This document shows positions 16,623-27,200 of a DNA stretch of 64,000 nucleotides, in pieces (position 1 is the first letter of the stretch; each line of letters begins with the position of its first letter). Both the position numbers and the translations under genes were made by a program. The notes under the pieces are model-generated. The model was not told where the DNA came from. It worked only from the letters and a program-made list of their open reading frames with translations, and did not search any database. The DNA lies in IMG/VR virus record IMGVR_UViG_3300025141_016046, positions 1-64,000 of that record, one strand, 5' to 3'. This DNA comes from a virus.

Positions 16623-17165
16623 TCAAATAATTAATCCTGCTCTTGAAATCACGTATGCGTCTGCCATGTCATAGCTTATAGGATCTAAAACGCACTGATT
16701 TTTTCGAGGTCCGCTTTTTAAAATTTTTGTAGGCCATTTGAAGTCATCTAGCTCACCTGATGCCCATTCTATGATTTGATCTTTTGTAGGCTTTCCGCCG
16801 TCCTTTTTTCTTTTTATCTTTATTCCGAGAGCCTTTCTTGCCGTGTTTACGTTTATGAACATTGGAGAAAAGTAAAACTCTTCTTGTGCAAGGTAGCTAA
16901 CAATTCCATTAAATCTTGCAAGTGTTAAAAGTGTCTTTGCAGAAGAAAGGCCAGGCCTAAACGCCTGTAAATTTTCTTCAATACACACCTTTTCAATTCC
17001 ATATTCAATATTCAATCTGGATAATTCACGTCTAACTTTTTGAGCTTTCTTAAATATTGTCTTATCTTTTGATAGGACAACAGATCCCATGTCAATTAAA
17101 TTACCACTTGGCCCAATAATACACCAACCTGTGCAACTAGTAGATATATCAAGTCCTAAAATCAT
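16623..17165 (-). CDS. RuvC-like Holliday-junction resolvase
   Basis: This RNase H-fold nuclease probably cleaves branched DNA before or during packaging. The RuvC pattern is visible: LGLDISTSCTGW (Asp6) at the N-terminus, VCIEENLQA (Glu63/Glu64) in the middle, a KPTKDQII helix and a C-terminal YDMADAYVI with Asp166 and Asp169. The length of 180 aa matches the bacterial RuvC family. T4 uses the unrelated endonuclease VII for this job, so this is a functional replacement. The ATG overlaps the stop of the preceding large structural gene (TAATG at 17165), tying it to late transcription. Confidence 0.85.
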   Translation of the reverse strand: MILGLDISTSCTGWCIIGPSGNLIDMGSVVLSKDKTIFKKAQKVRRELSRLNIEYGIEKVCIEENLQAFRPGLSSAKTLLTLARFNGIVSYLAQEEFYFSPMFINVNTARKALGIKIKRKKDGGKPTKDQIIEWASGELDDFKWPTKILKSGPRKNQCVLDPISYDMADAYVISRAGLII

Positions 17166-20077
17166 TAGAAGTCCATCTTAACTCTAAAGAGAAAGTCATC
17201 ATCATCTCTCTTAACTACAGGTTGTGCAAGATTTGCCTTCATAATTACATTCATATTATCATCATGAAAGTATATTCCAGTTATATAGACAAACTCTGAA
17301 TTAACATCATTTGCATCAAGTGATGCAGAAAGAACCTTAAACCCGGGATTAGATGAGCTATTAATTAATCCAGGCTGACAGGGTACATTTACTGACATTA
17401 CATGGATGTTTTGCTCACCGCTAAAAGAAGCTTCAAATTGATTTTTTCCAAAAAGATTTAAGTGTGGAGATTTAATTAAGACTATTCCCTCGTCGTAGAA
17501 TATATTTCCTACGTTGTTGTATGTGGCCTGTTCTGTTAGGCAGTCCGCTCTATATAGAGATCCATGACCGTCATCTTTTAGAGTGATACTTACCTTTCCT
17601 CTTGATCCAGAAATATTTTTATCAGTCAGTGTAAATGTTCCAGGCTGAATTCTATTTCCATAAAATAGGTTTGGAATATTGAATATAACAATCTCATTGC
17701 TTGATGGGTCTCTTGTTGCTTGATAAACTAAAAAGTGATTGTCAGCAGTTCCTTCAAGAACCTTTCCATCAGGCCTGTCAGGAGACGCCAAGAATAAACC
17801 TCCATCAGAGCTAGTATAGTAAGCTAAAGCATGCGAAATTCTGAAAGGGTCGTGAACATCAGTAAGGGGTATGTTAGCGGGTCTAGCTGTAAACATATCG
17901 CTTAGATTTATTAGACTGGGATCAAAGTTACCATAGTCATCTCTATACAGATATCCTTCAGATGATGATGTTATTAGGTCTGAGGTGTCTGATCCTGTAT
18001 ATAGCAGTCCATAGCTTGGCTGAAACTTTCCATTATCGTTTGGAAGAACTGATAGCGATCTCTTTCTTAGTGAAGCTGTTTGAAATAGCCAGTCAGACAC
18101 CTTTCTTTCAGATGGTTCATCCCCATCATAATCTCCCTTGACATCAAATTGAGATGAAGCAGTAAGGAATAAAAGGCGAGGATAGACATCGTTGACAATA
18201 TCTTTTGTAAAATTCTCAAGATTGATCAGTGTAGCATCAACAGTCATTGAAAGACCAGCGTTGAACGGCATTGACATATACGGCTGTACAAACTTATCAG
18301 TAGGATAGCTAACACCGTCTAATGCGCCGCCAGTATCAACAAAATCTTGCCTGCGTGATGATGAAAGAGCATTTGATAAAAATCTTCTATCATGCTTCTC
18401 ATAAGTGAAGAATGGAGGAACATAGAAAAGAAGATCAGATAGATCATCTGGCCCTCTAATCGAGCTAGAGTATATCTGTGTATCTGTTCTATACGTTGAA
18501 AATATCTTAAGGTCGTGGACTTCTGCATTTAGTGGGTGGTTAAAGAAGAACCCCTTTGGATCTCCTAGCTCAATTGCTGGATCAGTACTGTTTCTGCCGT
18601 CCCAGGTTGACACCCTAGGTCTAAGTGTAAATCCTTCATTTTTTCTTGCTGTGAGATTAAAGAATCTCTCTATTGTTGTTGCATTAGATCCTGTGGAGTT
18701 TGAACCCTCATAGAAGTTACCAATAAATAATGCATTTGGATCTGCTCTTCCTGCTGGAAATCTATCCCCTATTGCACGCCCAGTGCCGTCTTCTGCTTTA
18801 GTGTTTTGATTAACAATTGGCCTGATGCTTGAAGAAGAGTCAATTGTAAATTCTGATACTGGATCTCCGTCTATGACAAAGCTACCTGTTCCACTATTGA
18901 CCTTCGGGCTCCACCGAATTGCAACATGGTGCCAGTGATCCTTCTTGAGTGAGTTATCTGGTGAAACCCACGCGTACTTAAACGGTTCAGATTTATAATT
19001 TGCTGAATTGTTTAGATATATCGGTCTATCACTATCCTTGACAATCTTAAATCTTGAAGGAGGATATTCTGCACTTTGTGAGAGCTGAAGAAGAACCCTG
19101 TATCCGCTTGCAGATCCATCTGGTGCCTTTAGTGACCCTGTAACAAGACTGACAGCGTACGCGCCACTCATGTGATAGATTGTTCCAGCTTTAAACTCTC
19201 CCTTCTTAACACCTGACGATGTTTCATTTGTATATCTTGGATTAATATAAAAGTCAAACGTAAATGCAGTCTCAGGAGCATATCTTCCATCAAATCTTTT
19301 TCTTCTTACCAGCTCTTGGGCATCACCAGACCACACCTTATTTAGAGACCCAGTAGGACAAGGGTATATTAGGACTGAGCTTGATAGTGCATGGGTAGGA
19401 TAGAGATTTTGATCACCGTTTGAAGATGTAAAGAAGTTAAGAGTGTGGTAGTTTGTATATGCGTAGTTGGGATGGCTGATTTTTGCTCGATTTCCTTTCA
19501 GCAGTATATTTCTTATCTGGTTCTTAACAATTCTCCTATTTGCAGCAAAGCTTCCTGATATGCGATTCCTATCCATGGGTTTAGTATTAAATTGCTCGTC
19601 GTCCTGAAACAGGAACGGCGGCCTAAATCTCTCAATATTAAATACTTTTGAATTTTTAGCCGATGGTGACATCGACCTTACTGCTTTCATGTATCCTATA
19701 TGATCAGGTGGATCTCCATGAGAATTTAAATTCTCAATTCCAGTGTGCGGCCAGTCTGTCGCATACCCTAGGTAGCTCTGAATATCAGTAGTTGTTCCTG
19801 ATAGCTGCTGGGCTGAATAGAGGTTTATAAGTAGAGCAGACTTTTCTTCATCATACGCAACACTGGTAGGGTCAAGCTCTCTAACGCTCTTTGACACCCT
19901 ATTTGTCCTTGCAGACAGGCTAACCTGGCCCATAGTCCCAGTAGGGCTTGTAATTCCAGAGGCCATAACGGGCTCTTCGTTTACACTATCTACAGAGGAT
20001 GAGACAAACACCCTTTTTGGGTGAGTTGTCACAGTGACCTTTTCAATCAGGTCCCTTGTAATTTTGATAATTGCCAT
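17165..20077 (-). CDS. Large virion protein with LamG/concanavalin-like domain (970 aa)
   Basis: This is a probable tail or surface protein. Residues about 270-550 look like a LamG/concanavalin A-like lectin sandwich: AFTFDFYINPRYTNE, HWHHVAIRWSP (about 381-391), a following FVIDGDPV turn and, near the end of the region, an EVHDLKIFSTYRTDTQ strand pair. The rest is beta-rich and Ser/Tyr-rich. The last about 40 residues (VYITGIYFHDD ... FLFRVKMDF) repeat a module also found at the end of the next protein (20098-21390). There is no signal peptide or membrane segment. Lectin-type domains in phage tails often bind host glycans; that role is inferred. Confidence 0.75.
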   Translation of the reverse strand: MAIIKITRDLIEKVTVTTHPKRVFVSSSVDSVNEEPVMASGITSPTGTMGQVSLSARTNRVSKSVRELDPTSVAYDEEKSALLINLYSAQQLSGTTTDIQSYLGYATDWPHTGIENLNSHGDPPDHIGYMKAVRSMSPSAKNSKVFNIERFRPPFLFQDDEQFNTKPMDRNRISGSFAANRRIVKNQIRNILLKGNRAKISHPNYAYTNYHTLNFFTSSNGDQNLYPTHALSSSVLIYPCPTGSLNKVWSGDAQELVRRKRFDGRYAPETAFTFDFYINPRYTNETSSGVKKGEFKAGTIYHMSGAYAVSLVTGSLKAPDGSASGYRVLLQLSQSAEYPPSRFKIVKDSDRPIYLNNSANYKSEPFKYAWVSPDNSLKKDHWHHVAIRWSPKVNSGTGSFVIDGDPVSEFTIDSSSSIRPIVNQNTKAEDGTGRAIGDRFPAGRADPNALFIGNFYEGSNSTGSNATTIERFFNLTARKNEGFTLRPRVSTWDGRNSTDPAIELGDPKGFFFNHPLNAEVHDLKIFSTYRTDTQIYSSSIRGPDDLSDLLFYVPPFFTYEKHDRRFLSNALSSSRRQDFVDTGGALDGVSYPTDKFVQPYMSMPFNAGLSMTVDATLINLENFTKDIVNDVYPRLLFLTASSQFDVKGDYDGDEPSERKVSDWLFQTASLRKRSLSVLPNDNGKFQPSYGLLYTGSDTSDLITSSSEGYLYRDDYGNFDPSLINLSDMFTARPANIPLTDVHDPFRISHALAYYTSSDGGLFLASPDRPDGKVLEGTADNHFLVYQATRDPSSNEIVIFNIPNLFYGNRIQPGTFTLTDKNISGSRGKVSITLKDDGHGSLYRADCLTEQATYNNVGNIFYDEGIVLIKSPHLNLFGKNQFEASFSGEQNIHVMSVNVPCQPGLINSSSNPGFKVLSASLDANDVNSEFVYITGIYFHDDNMNVIMKANLAQPVVKRDDDDFLFRVKMDF

Positions 20078-20097
20078 GGGCTAAACCTCCAGTAGGA

Positions 20098-21390
20098 CTA
20101 GAAGTCAAGCCTAATCCTGAAAGTCAGGTCCTTCTCGTCATTCTTCTCAACAGGTCTGCTTAGCTTGGCAACTGCAAGAAGATTATTTCTTCCGTCATAT
20201 AAGCCAATAGTGCTAACGAATGAGAATGTTCTCTGTGTAGTTTCCTCTCCTTCGTCAATCACGTTTATTCTTCCAGTGCTGTCAGTAAACGTTGGGTTAG
20301 AAGAGTAGTTAAACTCATCAGATCCAGCTCGGCAGAAGATCAATGTTGAATTAATATTTGTCACATTTTGAAATGTTATTGCAGTAAGTGATCCTGACTG
20401 GAATCTAACAGATGCAAAGTGATCTAGAATGTTATCCATTGAAGCTGATACGACAAAGTCTGGAATAAATTTGGCATTATTATTTCCGTACTCAGCGGCA
20501 TCTGCTGCACCTATTGGAGCTGCTGGTCCAAATCCAAGAATTGTCTGTCCTGAAGCTGCATCGTCAAAAGCTGCAGGAGACATGGCATCAATAACGCCAG
20601 AGGCAGCCTGAGAAGCTGATATTGCCTGTCCGAGATCTAGAAGACCTATTCCCATATCGTAGAATAGAAGGCCAACATTTCTATTTGTGTTAGATGAGTC
20701 AACTATGTTTCCAACCTCGCCGCCTACTGACGTCTCCTTGGCTGTGGCTGACCCGATATCAGTGTAGATGGCTGATCCTGACACAGTTGGAAGGTTAATG
20801 TTTGGACCCATGTTTCCTGACATCTGTGACTGTCCTGAAGCGCTTGGGTCTCCTGGTGCTCTAGATGCAGATTGATAAAACTTCATAGCGAAAGTTTCAC
20901 GCTTAATCCTGTCTCTAGAGAAAAGCCTCTTGAATGTAAAGAAGAGTGCGTGATCAATTCCGTTTGCAGTTGGAGGCTGGGTTGTATCAAAAGGAGTTGT
21001 GAATTGATACGATGCATCACCTAAAAGAAGCTGAGCAAACTGTCTATATACGTTTATCTTTTCTCTCATCATTAGAGAGTTAGAGGGAAATAGTAGCTTT
21101 CCTGCACTATCCTGTCCAGATGAGGCTGCAGCTACATCAGAACTTCCTGAGTATGCACCGTATGTAATATCAAATACTGGGTTTGCTGTCTGAAGTGTAT
21201 AGTCTTGATCGTACACAGTTTGAAAAAGAGATGATGTTACACCTGGACCGACACCTCCGGTAACGAAAACCTGATACTTCTTTCTAGTTGTTGATCCGGA
21301 GATATCCTCCTGAATAATGTCGACCAGCTGATTTAAAACAGACTTGCTAGTCTTAATATCAGCTGCGGAAATTTCTTTAAATGTAGCCAT
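20098..21390 (-). CDS. Structural protein sharing its C-terminal module with the 970-aa neighbour (430 aa)
   Basis: A virion protein of unknown type. It is rich in Ala, Ser and Gly with strand-like segments, and contains a stretch with FFTFKRLFSRDRIKRETFAM near residues 150-170. The C-terminus (IGLYDGRNNLLAVAKLSRPV ... FRIRLDF) is clearly related to the C-terminus of the protein encoded next to it, suggesting a common assembly or attachment module. A start ATG at 21390 follows a short gap after the 235-aa gene. It lies in the large tail-associated cluster. A tail-fibre or baseplate-periphery role is inferred. Confidence 0.7.
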   Translation of the reverse strand: MATFKEISAADIKTSKSVLNQLVDIIQEDISGSTTRKKYQVFVTGGVGPGVTSSLFQTVYDQDYTLQTANPVFDITYGAYSGSSDVAAASSGQDSAGKLLFPSNSLMMREKINVYRQFAQLLLGDASYQFTTPFDTTQPPTANGIDHALFFTFKRLFSRDRIKRETFAMKFYQSASRAPGDPSASGQSQMSGNMGPNINLPTVSGSAIYTDIGSATAKETSVGGEVGNIVDSSNTNRNVGLLFYDMGIGLLDLGQAISASQAASGVIDAMSPAAFDDAASGQTILGFGPAAPIGAADAAEYGNNNAKFIPDFVVSASMDNILDHFASVRFQSGSLTAITFQNVTNINSTLIFCRAGSDEFNYSSNPTFTDSTGRINVIDEGEETTQRTFSFVSTIGLYDGRNNLLAVAKLSRPVEKNDEKDLTFRIRLDF

Positions 21391-21407
21391 TCTTTATCTC
21401 TTGCAAA

Positions 21408-22115
21408 TTATGATGTCTTGTTAATCTTAACAAGGAGGTTCTTTGATGCACCAGATTGCTGCCCTGTAATGGTGATATATGATCTAATAGTAGTCTTATC
21501 TCCTGCAACACCGTATGTGTCAAATAGTGAGGTTGTCAAGGATGATTTCACCTGTATGGTAGGTGCAATTGATGACCCGCCTGTAACAGTATCAAGAGCA
21601 GAGGATCTTGTGATTAGGTATGTTGCAATATTCTCTGAGCTTATTGCAATAGGTCTTACTCCAGATAGCTGAAGAAATAAATTATTCATTTGGACCCTAA
21701 ATACCTGATCAACAAGCTCAACTGGTACTAGCTGATCGCCTCCAATTGACTGCTTAATTGTAGGTGTAGAGCTTCTAGTATTGACAATATTAAGTGTAAT
21801 TGTATCTGAAGTTACACCATCCAGAGTTATCTCTGGAAGTCTAATAAGATTTGGAACAGAAATACTTCTAAGTCTAAACTTTTGAGAAAGATTTCCTCTA
21901 GTAATTCCTTCTAGAATTGGTGTATTTTTTTCAACCTTTTCTTTTCCAACTGTTCTTCCAAACTTTTGTATGATTGAATAATCAACTTCATCGTCTGAAA
22001 GTGCAAACTTAACTATAGAGAAACTTCCATCATTTCTAGCTAGAAGCTCCCTTCCCTTGTCTGTAAGAACGGCATCTAATATGATATTATTAGTGCTATG
22101 ATCAAGAAAACCCAT
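21408..22115 (-). CDS. Phage structural protein with LTDKGRE-type N-terminus (235 aa)
   Basis: The N-terminus (LDHSTNNIILDAVLTDKGRE, about residues 4-23) followed by FSIVKFALSDDEVDY is a pattern I know from structural proteins of large marine phages with no assigned function. The 325-aa protein at 31732-32709 begins similarly (ILDNKLRIMDVTLTEEGKR), so the two are probably paralogous in this part. The remainder is beta-rich with Thr/Ser/Val. No catalytic or membrane features are seen. It is probably an adaptor or tail-associated protein. Confidence 0.7.
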   Translation of the reverse strand: MGFLDHSTNNIILDAVLTDKGRELLARNDGSFSIVKFALSDDEVDYSIIQKFGRTVGKEKVEKNTPILEGITRGNLSQKFRLRSISVPNLIRLPEITLDGVTSDTITLNIVNTRSSTPTIKQSIGGDQLVPVELVDQVFRVQMNNLFLQLSGVRPIAISSENIATYLITRSSALDTVTGGSSIAPTIQVKSSLTTSLFDTYGVAGDKTTIRSYITITGQQSGASKNLLVKINKTS

Positions 22116-22173
22116 TTTTTACCCCTGATTGTAAATATATCGCTTTGTGTGTTATCCAGTAAAATAATTCTAC

Positions 22174-24204
22174 TCAGACATCTATTAGAGTTGCAACCTT
22201 TGTTGTGACAGAATAGTCTACTCCCTCGCCAACTTCAAACAAGTTATCCCTAGTGTCCTTAACATAAATATCAATTAGTTTTGATTTCTGGTTATCTAGA
22301 TTCATCATAGATAATTTATAGCTTGGATTATCATCGCTTGTTGCCATAATATTAAGATCATCTCCGTCTGAGTTTGTAACTGTTAAGTACTCTGGATCAA
22401 AGTAGATTGTTAATTGATTAAATCCAGATGTCTTTATTGTATCTTTGAACAGGTCATTTCTTAGATATAGATTTGGATATGGAATAGGTGCACCTGATTT
22501 TGACAAATATGAAACAATAAGCCTAGACTTAAATTTATCATATGATACACTAAACTGAGCAGAATAGTTTGAACAAAGACCCCTTGCGTCCACGCTAGCT
22601 ATCGAATAGATATATAAAGAATTGTGATTAAAATCCTTATCCCTATAGAGAAGTTGAGGCGAATCTGCAACCTGTATTAGAGCGCCGGATAATCTTGCTA
22701 TTGTGCTTTGAACAAGAGAGTCTGGATCTGGTATCTCTGTTGTCTTTGTAAGTGTAGTTGAGTCATTAAAGTAGTAATTTTTAATTAGCTGAAATGGAGA
22801 TGATGTATCAAGCCTTCTAAATACTCTAAACTCTTTTACATCTCTTTGTCTATTTACTGGCATTGACCACGCTATGTCTAGTGATTCTGACTTTCCATCC
22901 CAGACGAATTCAATATCTGTAGGTGGGGGTGGTGGAATTCTTTCTATGCATATAGATGTTGCAGTCTTACTAGGCCTGGATGCTATTAGAACACCAACTA
23001 CGACAGATTGATTTCTTGATTCATTTCCGGGATATACATTAATTGCACTAAATTCAAGATAAGCAATTGTTCTAACTCTATATCTGTACCCCCTTCCATA
23101 CATAATGTTTGGATCAATTGCGTCACCAGATAGGGGATTTTCAATTATAATTGGATCTAGTGTGAGTACATTTCCAGATTCATCAACCTCGTCCTTTTCA
23201 ATAAGGTATCCGACGACCCTTGCTGAATACTGGCTACCATCTGTCTGGTCAGCCATGTTTTGAGAAATTTTATATGTGACGGGCTCTGCACTGATATCAT
23301 AGTCATCATCACTTAGTGACCCAGCAGTGTTTGCTGTAACTGCTGCAGTTGATATTGAAGAAAGTATACTCTTTACTGTATTGAACTCTTCAAAGTATGA
23401 ACTTCCCCCATCCTTAGACCATGCATTTCCGCATCTTCCTGCGAGAACGTTACTTACAGAAATCCCTAGGTCAAAAACTGTCGAAGTATTAGAGAAGCTA
23501 TCGTTAATAAGAGCTGTCCTATCTTCAGACTGATTAAAAAAGCTTAGGTCACCCACAGACTGATAGCTTGCAAGAGCTGTCCTTAAAGTCTCTTTTGCAT
23601 TTGAATCCAGCCCAGTAGAAGATCCAACAGCTTCAAGATATGAATTAACAACATCGAGATTTGAATCAGATGACTCATTAGATGTTGTAGATGATGCAAA
23701 TTCAAATTCAATCTCTGATGAGTTTATTGCTATCTTTGCAACATCTGTCAGCTTTGTCAATCCTTCTGCATCCTGCAATCCAATTCCGCTATACTGATTA
23801 CTGGTCATAATATCCTCAAAGAGAATATTTTCAACATTGTCTGCTATACTAACTGTAAAGTCTACAACTTCTAGCCTGTCCTCATCTGAATCTATTACAG
23901 ATCTAAGCTCTTTTGGAGACCATGAAATTTTATTAAATCTAGGAAGCCCAACTTCAACAAGCTGTGCCCTTCTTTCAGACTCAGATGCATCATCGCTTAA
24001 AGTTGTAAATGATGTCCGAGACTCACCATCAACAACGACATCTCTAGAAGTAGTCTCATCTGCAACAAAGTAATTGTATTGAAACTCACTAGATACATTG
24101 TCTGGGATTGGTATGTCAGACTGATTGACTCCCTTGCTTGGCATAGATGAATAAGCTGATTCGTCTATCAGGTCATCATATATTGAAAATGATGATATTG
24201 TCAT
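22174..24204 (-). CDS. Large tail-associated protein with fibronectin-III-like region (676 aa)
   Basis: The N-terminal half is acidic and Ser/Asp-rich without a match. Around residues 410-560 a PPPPPTDIEFVWDG segment starts a fibronectin-III-like unit: LDIAWSMPVN, KEFRVFRRLD and, further on, YIYSIASVDARGLCSNYSA, the typical end of such a domain. The C-terminal part is beta-rich. Such modules are common in phage tail and surface proteins as spacers or carbohydrate-binding units. An AAGGAG ribosome-binding site lies upstream of the ATG at 24204. Function beyond a virion role is inferred from the cluster. Confidence 0.65.
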   Translation of the reverse strand: MTISSFSIYDDLIDESAYSSMPSKGVNQSDIPIPDNVSSEFQYNYFVADETTSRDVVVDGESRTSFTTLSDDASESERRAQLVEVGLPRFNKISWSPKELRSVIDSDEDRLEVVDFTVSIADNVENILFEDIMTSNQYSGIGLQDAEGLTKLTDVAKIAINSSEIEFEFASSTTSNESSDSNLDVVNSYLEAVGSSTGLDSNAKETLRTALASYQSVGDLSFFNQSEDRTALINDSFSNTSTVFDLGISVSNVLAGRCGNAWSKDGGSSYFEEFNTVKSILSSISTAAVTANTAGSLSDDDYDISAEPVTYKISQNMADQTDGSQYSARVVGYLIEKDEVDESGNVLTLDPIIIENPLSGDAIDPNIMYGRGYRYRVRTIAYLEFSAINVYPGNESRNQSVVVGVLIASRPSKTATSICIERIPPPPPTDIEFVWDGKSESLDIAWSMPVNRQRDVKEFRVFRRLDTSSPFQLIKNYYFNDSTTLTKTTEIPDPDSLVQSTIARLSGALIQVADSPQLLYRDKDFNHNSLYIYSIASVDARGLCSNYSAQFSVSYDKFKSRLIVSYLSKSGAPIPYPNLYLRNDLFKDTIKTSGFNQLTIYFDPEYLTVTNSDGDDLNIMATSDDNPSYKLSMMNLDNQKSKLIDIYVKDTRDNLFEVGEGVDYSVTTKVATLIDV

Positions 24205-24244
24205 ATCTTTTCTCCTTGATCCATTGTTACTACCGCTGTGTTTC

Positions 24245-27200
24245 TCATGTGTTATCTAGATCACTTTGATATGGAAGAAGCTCTACAGTAACAAAAAAGC
24301 TAAATACTTCAGATAAATATGTCGTACCAGTCATTGGATAGACAGCTCCATCCTGAAGATATGCAACTGTATCTTCAGATGTTTCTTCATAATCTATTTC
24401 AAAACCATCGGGATCGACAAGAATACAAAATACTCTCTCAAATAATGTTGGACAAAAAGCCTGATTTAGATATTTCTCAGGACTGAATAAAAATGACTGC
24501 CTAAGCTTGCTTGCAACATTTTCAGATGAAGATGTTGCAAGATCTAGATCACCAAATGCACCAGCATCTATTCCCTCAGCAACCATTGATAAGATATCAG
24601 ATCTTACTTGATTATAATACCCATCGCTAGAGCTTTGAACTCCCATACTTAGGCTTAAATTTTCTGCATTTCCAGTATACCCAGTAATAAAATCAAAATC
24701 AGCTTGTTGAGTACCAAGCCCGCCACCATCAACTGAGGATGCATAGCTGCAACCCTTTTCAAAGAGTGGAAATGCCCTCTCATTTACATCTATTCCACCG
24801 ATAATTTTTAAGTACTCCTTAAGAATATAGTCTTGTAGGTGATTTCTATTAATCTCATCTGCATTAATTGAAATAGGGCCATCGTTCGCGTCAGGCCCGA
24901 GATCTGTGACTGAGGGTGCAGTGTTATATTCGTCTCCTCTTTGGATAAAAAAGTCCCATGTCAAGTTTGGATAAAGTCCTGTGAAAGTAGATGATTTTTC
25001 ATTAATTGATTCAGAGCTAGAATCATCTGCCGATGTTCCTGGAAATGTCCCATCCGGTTGATATCCTCCTGTGCCTGCTCCTAAGCCCGAGTCCAGCGCG
25101 GACTTGTCATGGGCAGAGGTAGACCAGGCTTCGTCGCATGCAGCTGCTAGAGTTTCTGCGCTAACATCTATTGCAGAAGACATTGGATCAAGCCCCCCGT
25201 ATGTTCTAGTCGATGAAAGAAGCCTTGTGTCAAATATATAATTTCTTGGCTTATACACAACATCACCTCTATCCAGATCCTTCTTATATACCTTGATGCT
25301 AATGTGAGGACTTGATGAGTAATCTTCTGGCTCATAGCCATCATAGCTAGCATAGTTCTCTGCCTCCTCTCTTAGCTTTTCAATTAGGCCGTGGGGAAGA
25401 CCGACTGTTAAAATTTCAAGCCTATCATCATCAGGATCTCCCTTTGATGTTGAGAACTCACCGGACTCCAATCCGTCTTCGTGTGTAGATGGATTAGGCT
25501 GAAGAAGACCGAGCCCAGGAATAATTCTATTGCTTAGGATTTTTGAAGGAATTACCTCACAGCTTGGTATGAGAAGATCTCTAGAGCTAGCTGTCTTTCC
25601 ATCTTCACTAAGATCTTCATCAAAAAATCCTGCTGATGATATTGTTCTAGACCCCTCTCTTAAATTTTTAACAAGGCTGTATGCCTCAGAAGTCATACAC
25701 GCGCTAAACATGGCAGATAGTGCATCATCGTAGCTTATTGACATTCCCTCATTTGCTACTGCATTTTTTGCTGAGAGATCACAATAATCTAGATAGTGGA
25801 TATGGGAGGATGGGTTGGTAGTAAAGCTAAGAATGTCTTCGTATTTTGAATTAATAACGTTTCCAACTGCGACAAGTGCCTCAGACATTGCTTCACATCT
25901 AGTGTACTCCTTTATAAGCCCTGCATGAATGTCTCTTATGGACTCCTCAATTGTGATATCGTATGCTTCACCAAATGCAGAGTTTAGTGCATTTGAAATA
26001 TTTGTACCATACCCGTTTACATTAACTGAATCATTCAAGCTGTATAGACCGCCTCTAGAGAATTTTGCGCAAGCTAGCGCGAGCTGTGTTGTTCTTGCTG
26101 TGTCTAGTCTAAGCACCGTGTAAAATTCAGCATCAAAAGATGCCTGTTGGATAAATGTTGGGCTTCCTCTTGAGAAAAGATCACCCTTTGTGGGTGGACC
26201 GCTTCCATCGGTAGACCGACCTGTCACCTCCTGAAAAATGGCAGACTCCTCTCTCTGTCCAATGGGTATGACGCTCAAATCGCCTGCAAGAACCTGTGTC
26301 TGAAATCCACCGCTGTTTGTAATCTCAATTGAAGAAAGTAAATCTCCGATTATGTAGCAGTAAGCTCTTCTACGAAGAGTGTCTGTGTAGCCTCTAAAGT
26401 CAGTAATTATATCTATTGGCTCATCACTTCCTCTGAATTCTTCTTCGAGAACTAGGCGTATTCTCTCATCATCTTTATCTGTTAGAGCTATTCCTTCAAA
26501 ATCATCACCAACAAATTCAGAATAAAATCTTAATAGCGTCAGATCGGGTAGGTCAAATATTGAACCCCTTGAAGTGCTTGTATCAATTGTTAAAAGTGCA
26601 AGGCCAACAGGAGATCTCATAAGACCGACCCTGTCTTTAATAATAGATTTTGGGCTTGTCATAGCTGTTGAAAAATCTTCCTCCTCTGATGTTACCTGTA
26701 TATTATCAACAGTTCTATGTGCAACATATCTCTTTACCCCTGAACTTGACCAGTATGCTTCATCCTGTATTTCGAGGATGCCGACGCCATCTCCAGCATC
26801 TGATACATCTAGTATTTTTTCTGTCAGCTCTAATGCCAGATTGTAGAAATCGTCATAAGATCGCTGAATTGCATCAATTTCTGAATCGACTTCTTCAGCA
26901 ACATCTTCATCTTCTATCACACCTGTTCCGGAAATAGATGACTTAATTATATCTTCCTGCTTCTTATAGAGCCTTCTCGCATCTAAAAACTGACTTAACA
27001 GGTGCGCAATTTCACTATTGCTTCCAGCCTCAATGAATATTGCAAGTCTAATGAATTCAAGCTCATCTACAGGATCTCGTGTAATTTGCTCTGTCTGATC
27101 TGACACATCACTCCAAGAAGTTCCAGTTGTGCTAAGAACAGACTGCAAGACGTCATTATCGTGAACAAATCCGTTGTCTGATAGATAGTCTGATAGCTGG

